DNA of 64,000 nucleotides from JAUWTJ01 sp965603015 (GCA_965603015.1 CBFDBJ010000002.1:1-64000); one strand, 5' to 3'. Positions 40,506 through 49,527 are shown, numbered from the stretch's first letter. The notes: generated from the sequence alone by a model not told the origin. A program made the numbers and translations.

Positions 40506-42064
40506 ACCGGGGATGCGATCTCCAGTTCGTGACAAAATTCGGCGATTACCTGATCGGTTGCATCCAATTTACCCTTCAGCAATCGGAGCTCTCCGGAAAC
40601 ATGTTCAATATCAATCGCGTCTTCTTCCTCAAATATGTCGACGTAGCGGGGGATGTTCAAATTGTAGTTGTTTTCAGAGATTTCCTTCAATGAAGCAACG
40701 TATGAGTATCTTTCTTTGTTCTCACGTTTCTTGTATGTCTCGACAATCTTCCCGACGTTACCGTCACTAAGGTGATTTTGATTTGTACCCCTCTTAAATT
40801 CAGCACTTGCGTCAATGAATAGAACACTGTCATCGTGAACTCGGCATTTTTTGAGAACTAAGATGCATGCTGATATTCCTGCACCAAAAAAGAGATTTGC
40901 TGGTAACCCGATCACAGCATCAAGGTAGTTAAGCTCTTTAACAATATACTCGCGGATTGTTCCTTCAGTGCCGCCCCGAAAAAGAACGCCGTGCGGAAGC
41001 ACAATGGCAGCAGTGCCGTTGTCGGCAAGCTGGTAAATCATATGTTGAACGAATGCATAATCGGCCTTGGAGCTTGGCGCGAGCTTGCCATATTGGCTGA
41101 AGCGATCGTCGGTCTCGTTGAGCGGATTGTTCGCTCCTTTCCACTTTGCAGAAAATGGCGGATTGGCAACCACCGCCTCGAACCGTTCATCTAGGTGCTG
41201 TGGCTCCTCAAGTGTATCCTCTTGCCGAATGTCGAACTGGCTGAAATGCACATCATGCAGGATCATATTCATTCGTGCGAGATTGTAGGTCGTGCGGTTT
41301 AACTCTTGGCCGTAAAATGCACCTACGTCGGCTTCTTTGGCGATGCGCAGGAGCAAAGAGCCGGAACCGCATGCCGGGTCATAGGCAGATTTGATGCGCT
41401 TTTTATCTAGTGTCACAATCTTGGCAAGAATCTTGGAGACCTGCTGTGGAGTGTAGAATTCGCCGGCCTTCTTGCCAGCTCCTGACGCAAATTTTGAAAT
41501 CAGGTACTCGTAAGCGTCGCCCAAGACATCTGCATCCACCTTATCGAGCTGGAAGTCGATCTTATTGAGATGCTTGAGTACACGTGCAATCAGCGAGTTT
41601 CGTGCCTCAACACTGCGGCCCAGCTTTGTGCTGCTGAGATCCAGGTCTTCGAAAAGCTTGTTGAAGTCATCCTCACTGTCGGTTCCCATTGTGCTTTGCT
41701 CAATGGAATTGAGTATCGACTGCAAGTCTTCGAGGATAAAATTGCTTTCCTCTTCCGCGTCGGCGTTCCCTTTGCGGGTGATTTCAGAAAATAGCTCGTT
41801 CGGATGCAGAAAGTAACCCAGCTTTTCCAGAGATTCCTCTTTGATTGCTTCAACGTCTACTTCTGCTTCAATGTCAGCGTAATCTTTGACATCTTCCGTT
41901 TCGAGCAGCTTGTTTGCAAACAAGTGCTGCTTTTCCGACAAATACTTGTAGAAAATGAAGCCGAGGATGTAATCCCGAAATTCATCCGCATCCATCTTCC
42001 CACGAAGCTCATTTGCAATGTTCCAAAGTTGTTGTTCAAGCCGCTGCTTCTGTGCTTCTGTCAT
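40502..42064 (-). CDS. hsdM: Type I DNA methyltransferase subunit M
   Basis: HsdM transfers a methyl group from SAM to adenine N6 in the target. The 520-residue protein has the N-terminal helical HsdM_N domain (LWNIANELRGKMDADEFRDYILGFIFYKYLSEK), GEFYTPQQVSKILAKIV, SAM motif I DPACGSGSLLLRIA (229 onward), catalytic motif IV NPPF (301-304) in VVANPPFSAKWKG, and the C-terminal region ending in the coiled-coil that meets HsdS. It is the first gene of the operon; no clear promoter was picked in the 130 bp before alpA. Confidence 0.96.
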   Translation of the reverse strand: MTEAQKQRLEQQLWNIANELRGKMDADEFRDYILGFIFYKYLSEKQHLFANKLLETEDVKDYADIEAEVDVEAIKEESLEKLGYFLHPNELFSEITRKGNADAEEESNFILEDLQSILNSIEQSTMGTDSEDDFNKLFEDLDLSSTKLGRSVEARNSLIARVLKHLNKIDFQLDKVDADVLGDAYEYLISKFASGAGKKAGEFYTPQQVSKILAKIVTLDKKRIKSAYDPACGSGSLLLRIAKEADVGAFYGQELNRTTYNLARMNMILHDVHFSQFDIRQEDTLEEPQHLDERFEAVVANPPFSAKWKGANNPLNETDDRFSQYGKLAPSSKADYAFVQHMIYQLADNGTAAIVLPHGVLFRGGTEGTIREYIVKELNYLDAVIGLPANLFFGAGISACILVLKKCRVHDDSVLFIDASAEFKRGTNQNHLSDGNVGKIVETYKKRENKERYSYVASLKEISENNYNLNIPRYVDIFEEEDAIDIEHVSGELRLLKGKLDATDQVIAEFCHELEIASPV

Positions 42065-42153
42065 TGTCTCATTGTACTCGTTGGAAGTGATTCTCGCAAA
42101 GTGGCCGAGTGGGATATGATTGGCAACATCTATCTTCAGTTGTGAACCAAAAT

Positions 42154-42186
42154 GAGGTGACCGGGCTGTGCACGCTCGGCCACCTC
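42154..42186 (-). terminator. Intrinsic terminator after alpA
   Basis: A stem GAGGTG-CCG-GC/GC-CGG-CACCTC with small bulges around loop TGTGCAC is followed on the minus strand by ATTTTGG. It lies 9 bases after the alpA stop. Confidence 0.6.
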
Positions 42187-42195
42187 GCTCCTACA

Positions 42196-42393
42196 TTAGG
42201 AGTGTCGGTTGGGAATTTCTCGACCGTCCAACCTTGATTGAAGCCAATCCAGCACCTCATCCTCAACCCATCCCACTCTGTTGGGGCCAAGCTGTACCCG
42301 CGTGGGGAACTTACCCGCCTTTTCCAGTCGCGCGACGTGCTGGGGTGAATACAAGACCAGTTCCTTCAGTTGACGTTTTGAAAGTATCCTCAT
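42196..42393 (-). CDS. alpA: AlpA-family regulator / excisionase
   Basis: From the ATG at 42393, preceded by GGAGAC, the product is 65 residues: MRILSKRQLKELVLYSPQHV, ARLEKAGKFPTRVQLGPNRVGWVEDEVLDWLQSRL. The SKRQ..LV..S..H..RLE..G.FP..V.LG...VGW...EV..W pattern is a MerR-like winged helix of the AlpA / P2-Cox excisionase group. Such proteins sit at the end of islands opposite to the integrase and promote excision or activate the integrase, which matches its place beside attR. A longer frame to 42432 is possible. Confidence 0.88.
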   Translation of the reverse strand: MRILSKRQLKELVLYSPQHVARLEKAGKFPTRVQLGPNRVGWVEDEVLDWLQSRLDGREIPNRHS

Positions 42394-42524
42394 CACGATG
42401 TCTCCATGATTGAAGAGCATCGCGATGCCCAAGGTTTGACAAAAGCCCAGGCGAATCTATGGTATTCGGAGAACATGAGTGATCCAAGGAAGAACATTTA
42501 AGATCATTCTGAAACTTGTAATCA

Positions 42525-42545
42525 GGGTGGGCCAAAAGGTGGTCT
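42525..42545 (+). repeat. Right subterminal repeat, likely recombinase arm-type site
   Basis: GGGTGGGCCAAAAGGTGGTCT is the counterpart of the repeat at 20195-20216 with the same orientation. It lies about 60 bp inside attR, between it and alpA. Confidence 0.5.
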
Positions 42546-42603
42546 GACCTCACAATAAAATGAAAAATGGCTTTACAACAATGCCTTAGAGAAGTAATCA
42601 GTG

Positions 42604-42619
42604 CTTCTCCTGGGCACCA
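42604..42619 (+). repeat. attR core: duplicated tRNA-Leu 3' end
   Basis: An exact copy of the last 16 bases of tRNA-Leu, CTTCTCCTGGGCACCA. No other part of the tRNA precedes it, so this is the remnant end left by integration. Confidence 0.92.
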
Positions 42620-42624
42620 CCCTG

Positions 42625-42700
42625 CGCTCTTCGAGCTTCGGGTGGCAGGCCACCCGAAGCTCGATTAGAGCCAGGAGTGTCTCCCGAAGCTCGAAGAGCG
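42625..42700. repeat. Triple-arm palindromic element between attR and rnd
   Basis: An 18-bp perfect inverted pair (CGCTCTTCGAGCTTCGGG at 42625-42642 and its complement at 42683-42700) overlaps a second 15-bp pair (CGAGCTTCGGGTGGC at 42632-42646 and its complement at 42649-42663). The left arm can pair with either right arm, so two hairpins exclude each other. Before integration it lay just after tRNA-Leu and may have ended or processed that transcript. It resembles dispersed alphaproteobacterial palindromes. Confidence 0.65.
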
Positions 42701-42730
42701 TAGGGAGGCTCGTGAGACAAGGATAAGACA

Positions 42731-43342
42731 GTGACCATCACATTGCACAAGGGCGACTTGCCAGCCGACGTGACCTTTTCAGGCTCTGTTGCCATTGATA
42801 CCGAAGCCATGGGGCTCAATCCGCACCGCGATCCGCTGTGCGTCGTCCAGCTTTCCTCCGGCGACGGCAATGCCCATCTGGTTCAGCTGGATCGCACGAC
42901 TTATGACGCGCCCAACCTCAAGAAACTCCTGACCGATCCTGCCGTCACCAAGATCTTTCACTACGCCCGGTTTGATGTGGCAGCGCTGCAAAATGCTTTC
43001 GGCATCGTAACGACCCCGCTTTACTGCACCAAAATCGCCTCAAAAATCGCTCGCACCTATACGGATGCCCACGGCCTCAAGTCCCTGTGCAAGGAACTCC
43101 TCGGGGTCGATCTGTCCAAGCAACAACAAAGCTCGGACTGGGGCACAGAGACCCTTTCGGAGGCGCAACAAACCTATGCCGCCTCTGATGTGCTCCACCT
43201 TCATCAGCTGATGGACAAGCTGGAAGCCATGCTCAAGCGTGAAGGCCGCCATGAGATAGCCCACGCCTGTTTCGGGTTTCTGCCAACCCGGGCGGCGCTT
43301 GATCTTGCCGGCTGGGAAGAAATTGATATTTTCCATCATTAA
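42731..43342 (+). CDS. rnd: Ribonuclease D-family 3'-5' exonuclease
   Basis: The enzyme trims 3' ends of small RNAs. The 203-residue product contains only the DEDDy exonuclease domain: GSVAIDTEAMGLNPHRDPLCVVQLSSG (ExoI D-x-E), KIFHYARFDVAALQNAFG (ExoII) and QTYAASDVLHLHQLMDKL (ExoIII Y-x3-D). The HRDC domains of E. coli RNase D are absent, as is normal for the short alphaproteobacterial type. The GTG start follows AAGGAT. It is the first chromosomal gene after the island. Confidence 0.92.
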   Translation: MTITLHKGDLPADVTFSGSVAIDTEAMGLNPHRDPLCVVQLSSGDGNAHLVQLDRTTYDAPNLKKLLTDPAVTKIFHYARFDVAALQNAFGIVTTPLYCTKIASKIARTYTDAHGLKSLCKELLGVDLSKQQQSSDWGTETLSEAQQTYAASDVLHLHQLMDKLEAMLKREGRHEIAHACFGFLPTRAALDLAGWEEIDIFHH

Positions 43343-43557
43343 ATCAATCGGTTAGCCGATTTTCGAAGCAAGCGGTCAAAGTGCCGCAAAAATCTCAGGT
43401 TGACGCCTCCCCGACGCTCAACATAGTCTTAAGACTTAAATGGCATGGTTTTCGCATGGTCGGCGACCGATTCCGAATTTCCAGCGGATTTCCGGTGAAT
43501 TATCGGTGTCGGACCAGCCGTCAACCTGTGATCTGCAACCCATGAAGGGGATTTGAA

Positions 43558-44589
43558 ATTACGACGTCAGAGAAAATTGCGAGCCACGGTGCAGGCCCTG
43601 ATAAATCTCGGTCGCCCTCACAGAACGCTATAGCAGCGGGCAGGCGGGTTCTGGAAACAGAAGCATCCGCTCTGGGTGAGCTGGCCCGCAGTCTCGATGC
43701 AAGTTTTTCGCGCGCCGTTGAGGCCCTGCTTGACGTCAAAGGCCGGGTCATCGTGTCCGGCCTCGGCAAGTCAGGCCACATCGCCCGCAAGATCACCGCA
43801 ACATTTGCTTCAACCGGCACACCGGCCCAGCACGTTCACCCGTCCGAAGCCAGCCACGGCGATCTTGGCATGATCACCCGGGCCGATGTGGTCATAATGC
43901 TGTCCAATTCCGGCGAGAACCGCGAGTTATCCGATCTGATCGCCCATACCAGGCTGGTCGGCATTCCGCTCATTGGAATTTCGTCGAAGCCTGAAAGCAC
44001 TCTCATCCAGTCGTCCGATATCGGCCTGATCCTGCCGGAAGTGCCCGAAGCCTGCCCCATGGGCAAGGCACCGACGACATCCTCGACCATGATGCTGGCC
44101 CTGGGCGACGCGCTCGCCGTCGCATTGATGGAGCGGCGCGGCTTTAACATGGACGACTACCGGGTGCTGCACCCCGGCGGCCAGCTCGGCCGCTCCCTCA
44201 TCCGGGTCTCCGACGTTATGCATACCGGCACCGAAATGCCTTTGATCACGGGCAATGCTCCGATGTCAGATATGTTGGCGACACTGGTGGACAAGAAATT
44301 TGGTTGCGTCGGAATCCTGGATACCGAGGGGACTCTTGTCGGTATTTTCACGGATGGTGACCTGGGCCGCAATCTCGACAGTGAGCTGATGAACAAGTCG
44401 GCTTTTGATGTCATGACAAAAACACCAAAAGTTATTCGTGATAATGCCCTCGTCGCCGAAGCCCTTGCCATGATGAAGGAAAAAAAGATTTGGACCCTCT
44501 TCATCTTTGATCACACCAAACCGGAGACCGGCATCGCGCCGATCGGCATTATTCACATCCAGGATTGCATCAAGGCGGGATTTGAGTAG
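43558..44589 (+). CDS. kdsD: Arabinose-5-phosphate isomerase (KpsF/GutQ family), non-canonical start
   Basis: It converts ribulose 5-phosphate to arabinose 5-phosphate, the first step of Kdo synthesis. The product has a SIS domain (GRRVLETEASALGELARSLDASFSRAVEALL...VSGLGKSGHIARKITATFASTGTPAQHVHPSEASHGDLGMITRADVVIMLSNSGE) and two CBS domains (VMHTGTEMPLI..., VMTKTPKVI...). The frame from 43558 to 43752 encodes the expected N-terminus, but contains no ATG, GTG or TTG before a GTG at 43753 that would cut the SIS domain. AGGGG at 43547-43550 points to ATT at 43558 or ACG at 43561 as start. It heads the lptC-lptA-lptB-rpoN series. Confidence 0.88.
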   Translation: MTTSEKIASHGAGPDKSRSPSQNAIAAGRRVLETEASALGELARSLDASFSRAVEALLDVKGRVIVSGLGKSGHIARKITATFASTGTPAQHVHPSEASHGDLGMITRADVVIMLSNSGENRELSDLIAHTRLVGIPLIGISSKPESTLIQSSDIGLILPEVPEACPMGKAPTTSSTMMLALGDALAVALMERRGFNMDDYRVLHPGGQLGRSLIRVSDVMHTGTEMPLITGNAPMSDMLATLVDKKFGCVGILDTEGTLVGIFTDGDLGRNLDSELMNKSAFDVMTKTPKVIRDNALVAEALAMMKEKKIWTLFIFDHTKPETGIAPIGIIHIQDCIKAGFE

Positions 44590-44593
44590 CGCC

Positions 44594-45364
44594 ATGGCCG
44601 CAAGCAACCTGCACAGTGATCCTCACACGGATGCCCACAAGGAAGACTGGCAAGCGCGCACCCCGGCAACCCTTGAAGGCGCCGAGCGCTACTCACAATT
44701 TGTCCGGATGATGCGCATTGTCCTGCCGCTTGCAGCCGTCGGCCTCATTGCAATTGTTGTCATTTACTCAATCGTCAACAAGCCGAAAATACACTTCGCG
44801 ACAACCTTCAAATCTCAGGAAGAGACCGCCGGCTATGTCGCCATGACTGCGCCGCGATTCACCGGGCTTGACGTCGAGGGTCGATATTATGTGATCACTG
44901 CAGACGAAGCGGTGCGCCCGGCTGGCCAGGTCGACCGGATCGAACTCTCGTCGGTTCATGCCGAGGTTAAGGAAAATAGCGAGGCGCGCCTCACCCTCAA
45001 CGCCGACAAGGGCACCGTTGATGCGGATGCCGGCCACCTTACTTTTGGGCCCGCTGTCTGGGTCGATCTTCAGGACGGCTTTATTCTGGAAACGAACCAC
45101 GCCTTCGCGGACATGAACAGCGGGGCTATTACCGGCGACACACCCATCAGCGGGAAAAGTCCCTTCGGCACCTTTTCGGCTGACGGATTTGAAGTAAGGC
45201 GCGCTGACCAGTCAGTTCACCTTATCGGCCGCGTCCGTCTGACTATCAATCCTGCAGCCCTTGAAGACGCCCCCGAAAGTATTCGCGACCTTGAAGATCG
45301 CAGATCATCAAGCACACAAGACAGTGAAATAATATCAGCGCCGAAGGATGAACAGAACCAATGA
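44594..45364 (+). CDS. lptC: LPS export protein LptC
   Basis: LptC is the inner-membrane-anchored periplasmic link that passes LPS from LptB2FG to LptA. The 256-residue product has a cytosolic N-terminus of about 38 residues, one membrane helix (VLPLAAVGLIAIVVIYSIV) and a periplasmic beta-jellyroll domain (APRFTGLDVEGRYYVITADEAV...LSSVHAEVK...LTLNADKGTVDADAGHLTF). The ATG at 44594 lies 2 bp after the kdsD stop; the longer in-frame start within kdsD is not used. The stop overlaps lptA by 4 bp. Confidence 0.9.
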   Translation: MAASNLHSDPHTDAHKEDWQARTPATLEGAERYSQFVRMMRIVLPLAAVGLIAIVVIYSIVNKPKIHFATTFKSQEETAGYVAMTAPRFTGLDVEGRYYVITADEAVRPAGQVDRIELSSVHAEVKENSEARLTLNADKGTVDADAGHLTFGPAVWVDLQDGFILETNHAFADMNSGAITGDTPISGKSPFGTFSADGFEVRRADQSVHLIGRVRLTINPAALEDAPESIRDLEDRRSSSTQDSEIISAPKDEQNQ

Positions 45365-46044
45365 TCAAACGGGCTTTCAAAAACCTCGCGCTCAAAAAAC
45401 GGACCATCGCAAGCCTGTTGCTTGTCGGGGCGGTCGGCGTGGCCGCGCCCGCCTATGCAGCTCCCGGCGCCGAAGCCGGCTGTCCCAACATCAACCCTGA
45501 ACTGGCCATAAGTGTAGGGGCCAACGAGTCAGAATTCCTCAAGCAGGAGACAAGGGTTATCCTGCGCGGCGATGTCACCATTGACCAGGGCGTACTTCAT
45601 TTGGCGGCCGACGAAGTCACCATCGAATATCTGCAAGGCGACACCCGGGACAATGGCAGTCAAGGCAAGGTCAATTCACTGTTGGCGCGCGGGACCGTCA
45701 AGATCGTCTGTGAGAATGACCGCGCCCATGGCGGCGAGGCGTTTTATAACGTCGCGCGGCGTACCATCCAGCTGACCCACGACGTCCTGCTTGTGCGCAA
45801 GGAAAATATTCTGAAGGGCGAAACCCTGTTCATTGATCTCGACACCGGGCACATGACCATCGAGGGTGGTGGAACACCGATGACCGATAGCACCGAGATT
45901 GCCAGAGACACCCGTATCAAGGCAGTCTTCACGCCTGCTGCGAAGGCTACCGCACCGGACGACGCGAAAAATGTTACGGGAAATAACGCCGAAGCCGAGC
46001 CGGGTATCAGCCCTGATGAGCCGGATACCGCCCCCGATGAGTAA
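45361..46044 (+). CDS. lptA: LPS transport periplasmic protein LptA
   Basis: LptA forms the periplasmic bridge for LPS. The 227-residue product has a signal peptide (TIASLLLVGAVGVAAPAYA) and an OstA-like beta domain: ETRVILRGDVTIDQGVLHLAADEVTIEYL, NSLLARGTVKIVCENDRAHGGEAFYNVARRTIQLTHDVLLVRKENILKGETLFIDLDTGHMTI. The C-terminal 45 residues are acidic and disordered. Translation is coupled to lptC by a 4-bp overlap. Confidence 0.92.
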   Translation: MIKRAFKNLALKKRTIASLLLVGAVGVAAPAYAAPGAEAGCPNINPELAISVGANESEFLKQETRVILRGDVTIDQGVLHLAADEVTIEYLQGDTRDNGSQGKVNSLLARGTVKIVCENDRAHGGEAFYNVARRTIQLTHDVLLVRKENILKGETLFIDLDTGHMTIEGGGTPMTDSTEIARDTRIKAVFTPAAKATAPDDAKNVTGNNAEAEPGISPDEPDTAPDE

Positions 46045-46125
46045 GCCTTGTTCACCCTCCGGAAATACAAATCAGGTAAAACAGGTACCAACGCCACCAG
46101 TGATAGAAAATCAAACAGGCACATT

Positions 46126-46932
46126 ATGAACGACACCGGACAAACACAGGACGAAACGACGACCACCGCCAGACCAAATGGCGCAGGCGAGCCGCGTCTT
46201 GTCACGGAAAACACCGGCCTTGTCGTCGATATGATCTGCAAGAGCTTCAAGAAGCGGCCCGTGGTTCGCGGCATTTCCCTCCAGCTGCAACGTGGCCAGG
46301 TGGTCGGACTGCTGGGACCAAATGGTGCCGGCAAGACCACTTGTTTTTACATGATCACCGGTCTCTTGCCCGTTGACTATGGTCGCATCATCCTCGACGG
46401 GCACGACATTACCAAAATGCCAATGTATCGCCGTGCGAGATTGGGGATCGGTTACTTGCCTCAGGAAGCGTCAATCTTCCGTGGTCTGAGCGTAGAAGAC
46501 AATATCCGCGCCTGTCTGGAGCTGATCGAACCGGTTGCTGATCGGCGCGAGGCCATGCTCGACGAGTTGCTGGCAGAGTTTTCCATCACTCACCTCAGGC
46601 GCACCCCGGCACTTGCCCTGTCCGGCGGGGAGAGGCGCAGGGTCGAGATTGCCCGCGCGCTCGCTTCGCGCCCGTCTTTCATGCTTCTCGATGAGCCCTT
46701 CGCCGGGGTCGATCCGATTGCTGTCGGAGAAATTCGGGATTTGGTAACCAAGTTGAAAGAAAGAGGCATCGGCGTCCTTATCACCGACCACAACGTACGC
46801 GAGACGCTGGATATTATTGACCGCGCCGCCATCATCCATGACGGCCAGGTCCTGATGGAAGGAAAACCCGCAGAAATCGTGGGTAACGAGGATGTTCGCC
46901 GCGTTTACCTCGGTGACAGGTTTTCCCTGTAG
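46126..46932 (+). CDS. lptB: LPS export ABC transporter ATP-binding protein LptB
   Basis: LptB powers LPS extraction from the inner membrane with LptF and LptG. The protein has Walker A GPNGAGKTTC, a Q-loop in GIGYLPQEASIFRGLSVEDNI, signature LSGGERRRVEIARAL, Walker B FMLLDEPFAGVDP and switch His in TDHNVRETL, with the LptB C-terminal KPAEIVGNEDVRRVYLGDRF. The ATG at 46126 gives an N-terminal extension of about 25 residues rich in Thr/Asp, longer than the E. coli protein but usual in alphaproteobacteria. lptF and lptG are not in the window. Confidence 0.95.
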   Translation: MNDTGQTQDETTTTARPNGAGEPRLVTENTGLVVDMICKSFKKRPVVRGISLQLQRGQVVGLLGPNGAGKTTCFYMITGLLPVDYGRIILDGHDITKMPMYRRARLGIGYLPQEASIFRGLSVEDNIRACLELIEPVADRREAMLDELLAEFSITHLRRTPALALSGGERRRVEIARALASRPSFMLLDEPFAGVDPIAVGEIRDLVTKLKERGIGVLITDHNVRETLDIIDRAAIIHDGQVLMEGKPAEIVGNEDVRRVYLGDRFSL

Positions 46933-46978
46933 GGTTGGAGACGTGGGGAAATTGAACAGGCATGAAGAGTAAAATCGT

Positions 46979-48562
46979 ATGGCGTTAACACCGAGACTAG
47001 AGCTGCGTCAGGGGCAATCCCTCGTCATGACGCCGCAATTGCAACAGGCGATCAAGCTGCTGCAATTGTCCAATCTCGACCTCCAGGCCTATGTGGCCGA
47101 GGAACTGGAAAGCAATCCTCTGCTTGAGCCTGACGAGCGCGAAAATCGCCCTGACGGCGAAACGCCGCCCGCCGAGGACAACAGTGATGGCACAGTCAAT
47201 GGCACCGAAGTGTCAGCCGAAATCACCGACGGGTTCGATGCCCCGCAGGATCTCGTCGACTCAGATGTCCGCCTTGGCGAAGATGCCCCCTCCACCGAAG
47301 CCGGCAGCGATCTCGATACCGATTTCGATAACATCTATGCCGATGAAAGCCAGACCGACAAGGAAGCATCCGTCGAACAGCCCATGGCGGACATGAGCAC
47401 CGAAAACTGGAGCAATCCGACATCCGGGTCAGGCGGCAGTCTCAGCGACGACTTCACCGTCGACCAGCTCGGCGCGCAGGATGTTTCTCTGCGAGATCAT
47501 TTAAGCGAGCAGCTACCCATTGCCATCTCCGACCCGATGCAGCGCCTGATCGCAAGCGATCTTATCGATTCAGTCAATGAAGCCGGCTATCTGGGCGCAA
47601 CCATTGAAGGGGTTGCAGATCGACTTGGAACCTCTATGAGCGAAGTGGAAGCGGTTCTGGCAATCCTTCACACCCTTGATCCGCCCGGGGTTATGGCGCG
47701 CGATCTTGCCGAGTGCCTGAGCTTGCAACTCAGGGAAAAAGATCGCCTCGATCCGGCCATGACCGCCCTGCTTGACAATCTTGATCTTCTCGCCAAACGC
47801 GAAATCAGTACTCTGATTAAAATTTGCGGTGTTGATGAGGAAGATATCCTGGATATGATCTCGGAGATTCAGAACCTCAACCCGAAACCAGGCCTGGCCT
47901 TTGATAACGAGGCGATGCAGCCTGTCGTACCGGATGTTTTTGTTCGCGAAAAACCGGATGGTGGCTGGCACATCGAACTCAACAATGACACCCTTCCCAG
48001 GGTCCTGGTCAACGCACGCTATTTCTCTGAGGTCAAACAATCTGCCAACAAGGACGAGAAAAATTATCTCAACGAATGTCTCGCCAATGCCAACTGGCTC
48101 GTCAAAAGCCTCGACCAGCGAGCCAAAACAATCCTCAAGGTTTCAACCGAGATCGTTAAACAGCAGGACGGGTTTCTGGTTCACGGGGTGGAACACATGC
48201 GCCCGCTCAATTTGCGCACCGTCGCCGATGCCATCGAGATGAGCGAATCCACCGTCTCGCGGGTAACGTCGAACAAATATATGGCGACCACGCGAGGGGT
48301 CTTTGAATTGAAGTATTTCTTCACCTCCTCGATTGCCGCGGTCGAAGGCGGCGAGGCTCATTCTGCCGAGGCCGTCAGAGCTCGGCTGAAGACACTGATC
48401 GACAATGAAGACCCCAAGGCCGTGCTGTCTGACGACAAATTGGTCGAGCTACTCAAATCAATGGGCATCGACATTGCCCGTCGCACCGTGGCGAAATATC
48501 GTGAGGCCCTCCGCATCCCCTCATCGGTCCAGCGGCGCCGCCAGAAGAAAATATCGGCCTGA
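46979..48562 (+). CDS. rpoN: RNA polymerase sigma-54 factor
   Basis: RpoN directs polymerase to -24/-12 promoters under enhancer-binding activators. The 527-residue protein has region I LRQGQSLVMTPQLQQAIKLLQLSNLDLQAYVAEELESNPLLE, an acidic region II (about 50-165), the core-binding and DNA-binding region III with VADAIEMSESTVSRVTSNKYMATTRGVFELKYFF (HTH) and the RpoN box ARRTVAKYREAL near the C-terminus. lptB-rpoN-hpf-ptsN is the conserved proteobacterial order. Confidence 0.96.
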   Translation: MALTPRLELRQGQSLVMTPQLQQAIKLLQLSNLDLQAYVAEELESNPLLEPDERENRPDGETPPAEDNSDGTVNGTEVSAEITDGFDAPQDLVDSDVRLGEDAPSTEAGSDLDTDFDNIYADESQTDKEASVEQPMADMSTENWSNPTSGSGGSLSDDFTVDQLGAQDVSLRDHLSEQLPIAISDPMQRLIASDLIDSVNEAGYLGATIEGVADRLGTSMSEVEAVLAILHTLDPPGVMARDLAECLSLQLREKDRLDPAMTALLDNLDLLAKREISTLIKICGVDEEDILDMISEIQNLNPKPGLAFDNEAMQPVVPDVFVREKPDGGWHIELNNDTLPRVLVNARYFSEVKQSANKDEKNYLNECLANANWLVKSLDQRAKTILKVSTEIVKQQDGFLVHGVEHMRPLNLRTVADAIEMSESTVSRVTSNKYMATTRGVFELKYFFTSSIAAVEGGEAHSAEAVRARLKTLIDNEDPKAVLSDDKLVELLKSMGIDIARRTVAKYREALRIPSSVQRRRQKKISA

Positions 48563-48957
48563 CCAAAATCTGCGGCCTGGCCTGAAGCGCTCCACGCATC
48601 AAAACACCCGAATTAGCGCAAGATTCGCAAGAATATTACGAAAAAATCCCGCCGTTCCGCCAACTTCCTGTCTCCCGAAATCGACAAAGATCAAGCCTTT
48701 AATTAACCCCTTCATGGGACTATATATCCTGCAGAATGGAAGGTTGACACCCCCCGAGGGCAGCCCTATGGTCCGCCGCTTTCCGGAGGAGAAGATTAGG
48801 TCGATCAAGCTGTCACCTGAGATTGAGGGGTCAAATGATAGCCCTGAAGCCCGGTGTCAGAAGATCCGGCTGATGACATCTTCAAAACCTGATTCTGAAC
48901 ATTTACGTTTCCATGTGCTCATGAATTGAGCCCCCTGCGTATGAAAGATGAAAGACC
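48563..48957 (+). promoter_or_regulatory. Intergenic region with a sigma-70-type promoter before hpf
   Basis: TTGACA at 48744-48749 and TATGGT at 48767-48772 are 17 bases apart on the plus strand, so hpf may have its own promoter with a leader of about 180 bases. The rest of the gap is non-coding; I saw no strong hairpin. No -24/-12 element was recognised. Confidence 0.45.
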
Positions 48958-49527
48958 ATGGAACTTCAAATCAGCGGCAAACAAATTGATGTAGGCGACG
49001 CCTTGCGCAGCCACGTGTCTGATCGCCTGGAAGCCGGTATAATAAAATACTTCGACCAGTCGGTTAACGGCCAGGTCTCCTTTGCCAGAGAAGGTAGCGA
49101 CTTTAAGTGCGACGCCAATATTCACCTGAGTTCAGGTATTTCCCTGCAGGCAGGTGGCCAGGCGGGCGATGCCTACGGCGCCTTTGATATGGCCGCCGAA
49201 CGTCTGGAAAAACGTCTGCGCCGGTACAAGCGCCGCCTGAAAGATCATCACAACAATAACAAGGAAGCCATGCCGGCCACATCGGTTGCGTCCTACGTTA
49301 TTCAGGCCAGCAACGACGCCGAGGAACCCTCCGACCTGCAACCTGTCATCGTTGCTGAAGACATGACGCAGATCAAGACCATGTCCGTCGGGGAAGCCGT
49401 CATGCAAATGGACCTTGCCGACAAGCCGGTCCTGCTGTTCAGAACAATCAAGGACGGGGCCGTCAATGTCGTCTATCGCAGACCAGACGACAATATTGGC
49501 TGGATTGATCCCAACAACGCAAAATAG
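48958..49527 (+). CDS. hpf: Long-form ribosome hibernation promoting factor
   Basis: It binds the 30S decoding region and dimerises 70S ribosomes into inactive 100S particles in stationary phase. The 189-residue length marks the long form: an N-terminal S30AE domain (MELQISGKQIDVGDALRSHV...FDMAAERLEKRLRRYKRRLKDHH, about 1-100), an Ala/Ser-rich linker and a C-terminal dimerisation domain (MTQIKTMSVGEAVMQMDLADKPVLLFRTIKDGAVNVVYRRPDDNIGWIDP). It lies between rpoN and ptsN as in most proteobacteria. Confidence 0.95.
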   Translation: MELQISGKQIDVGDALRSHVSDRLEAGIIKYFDQSVNGQVSFAREGSDFKCDANIHLSSGISLQAGGQAGDAYGAFDMAAERLEKRLRRYKRRLKDHHNNNKEAMPATSVASYVIQASNDAEEPSDLQPVIVAEDMTQIKTMSVGEAVMQMDLADKPVLLFRTIKDGAVNVVYRRPDDNIGWIDPNNAK

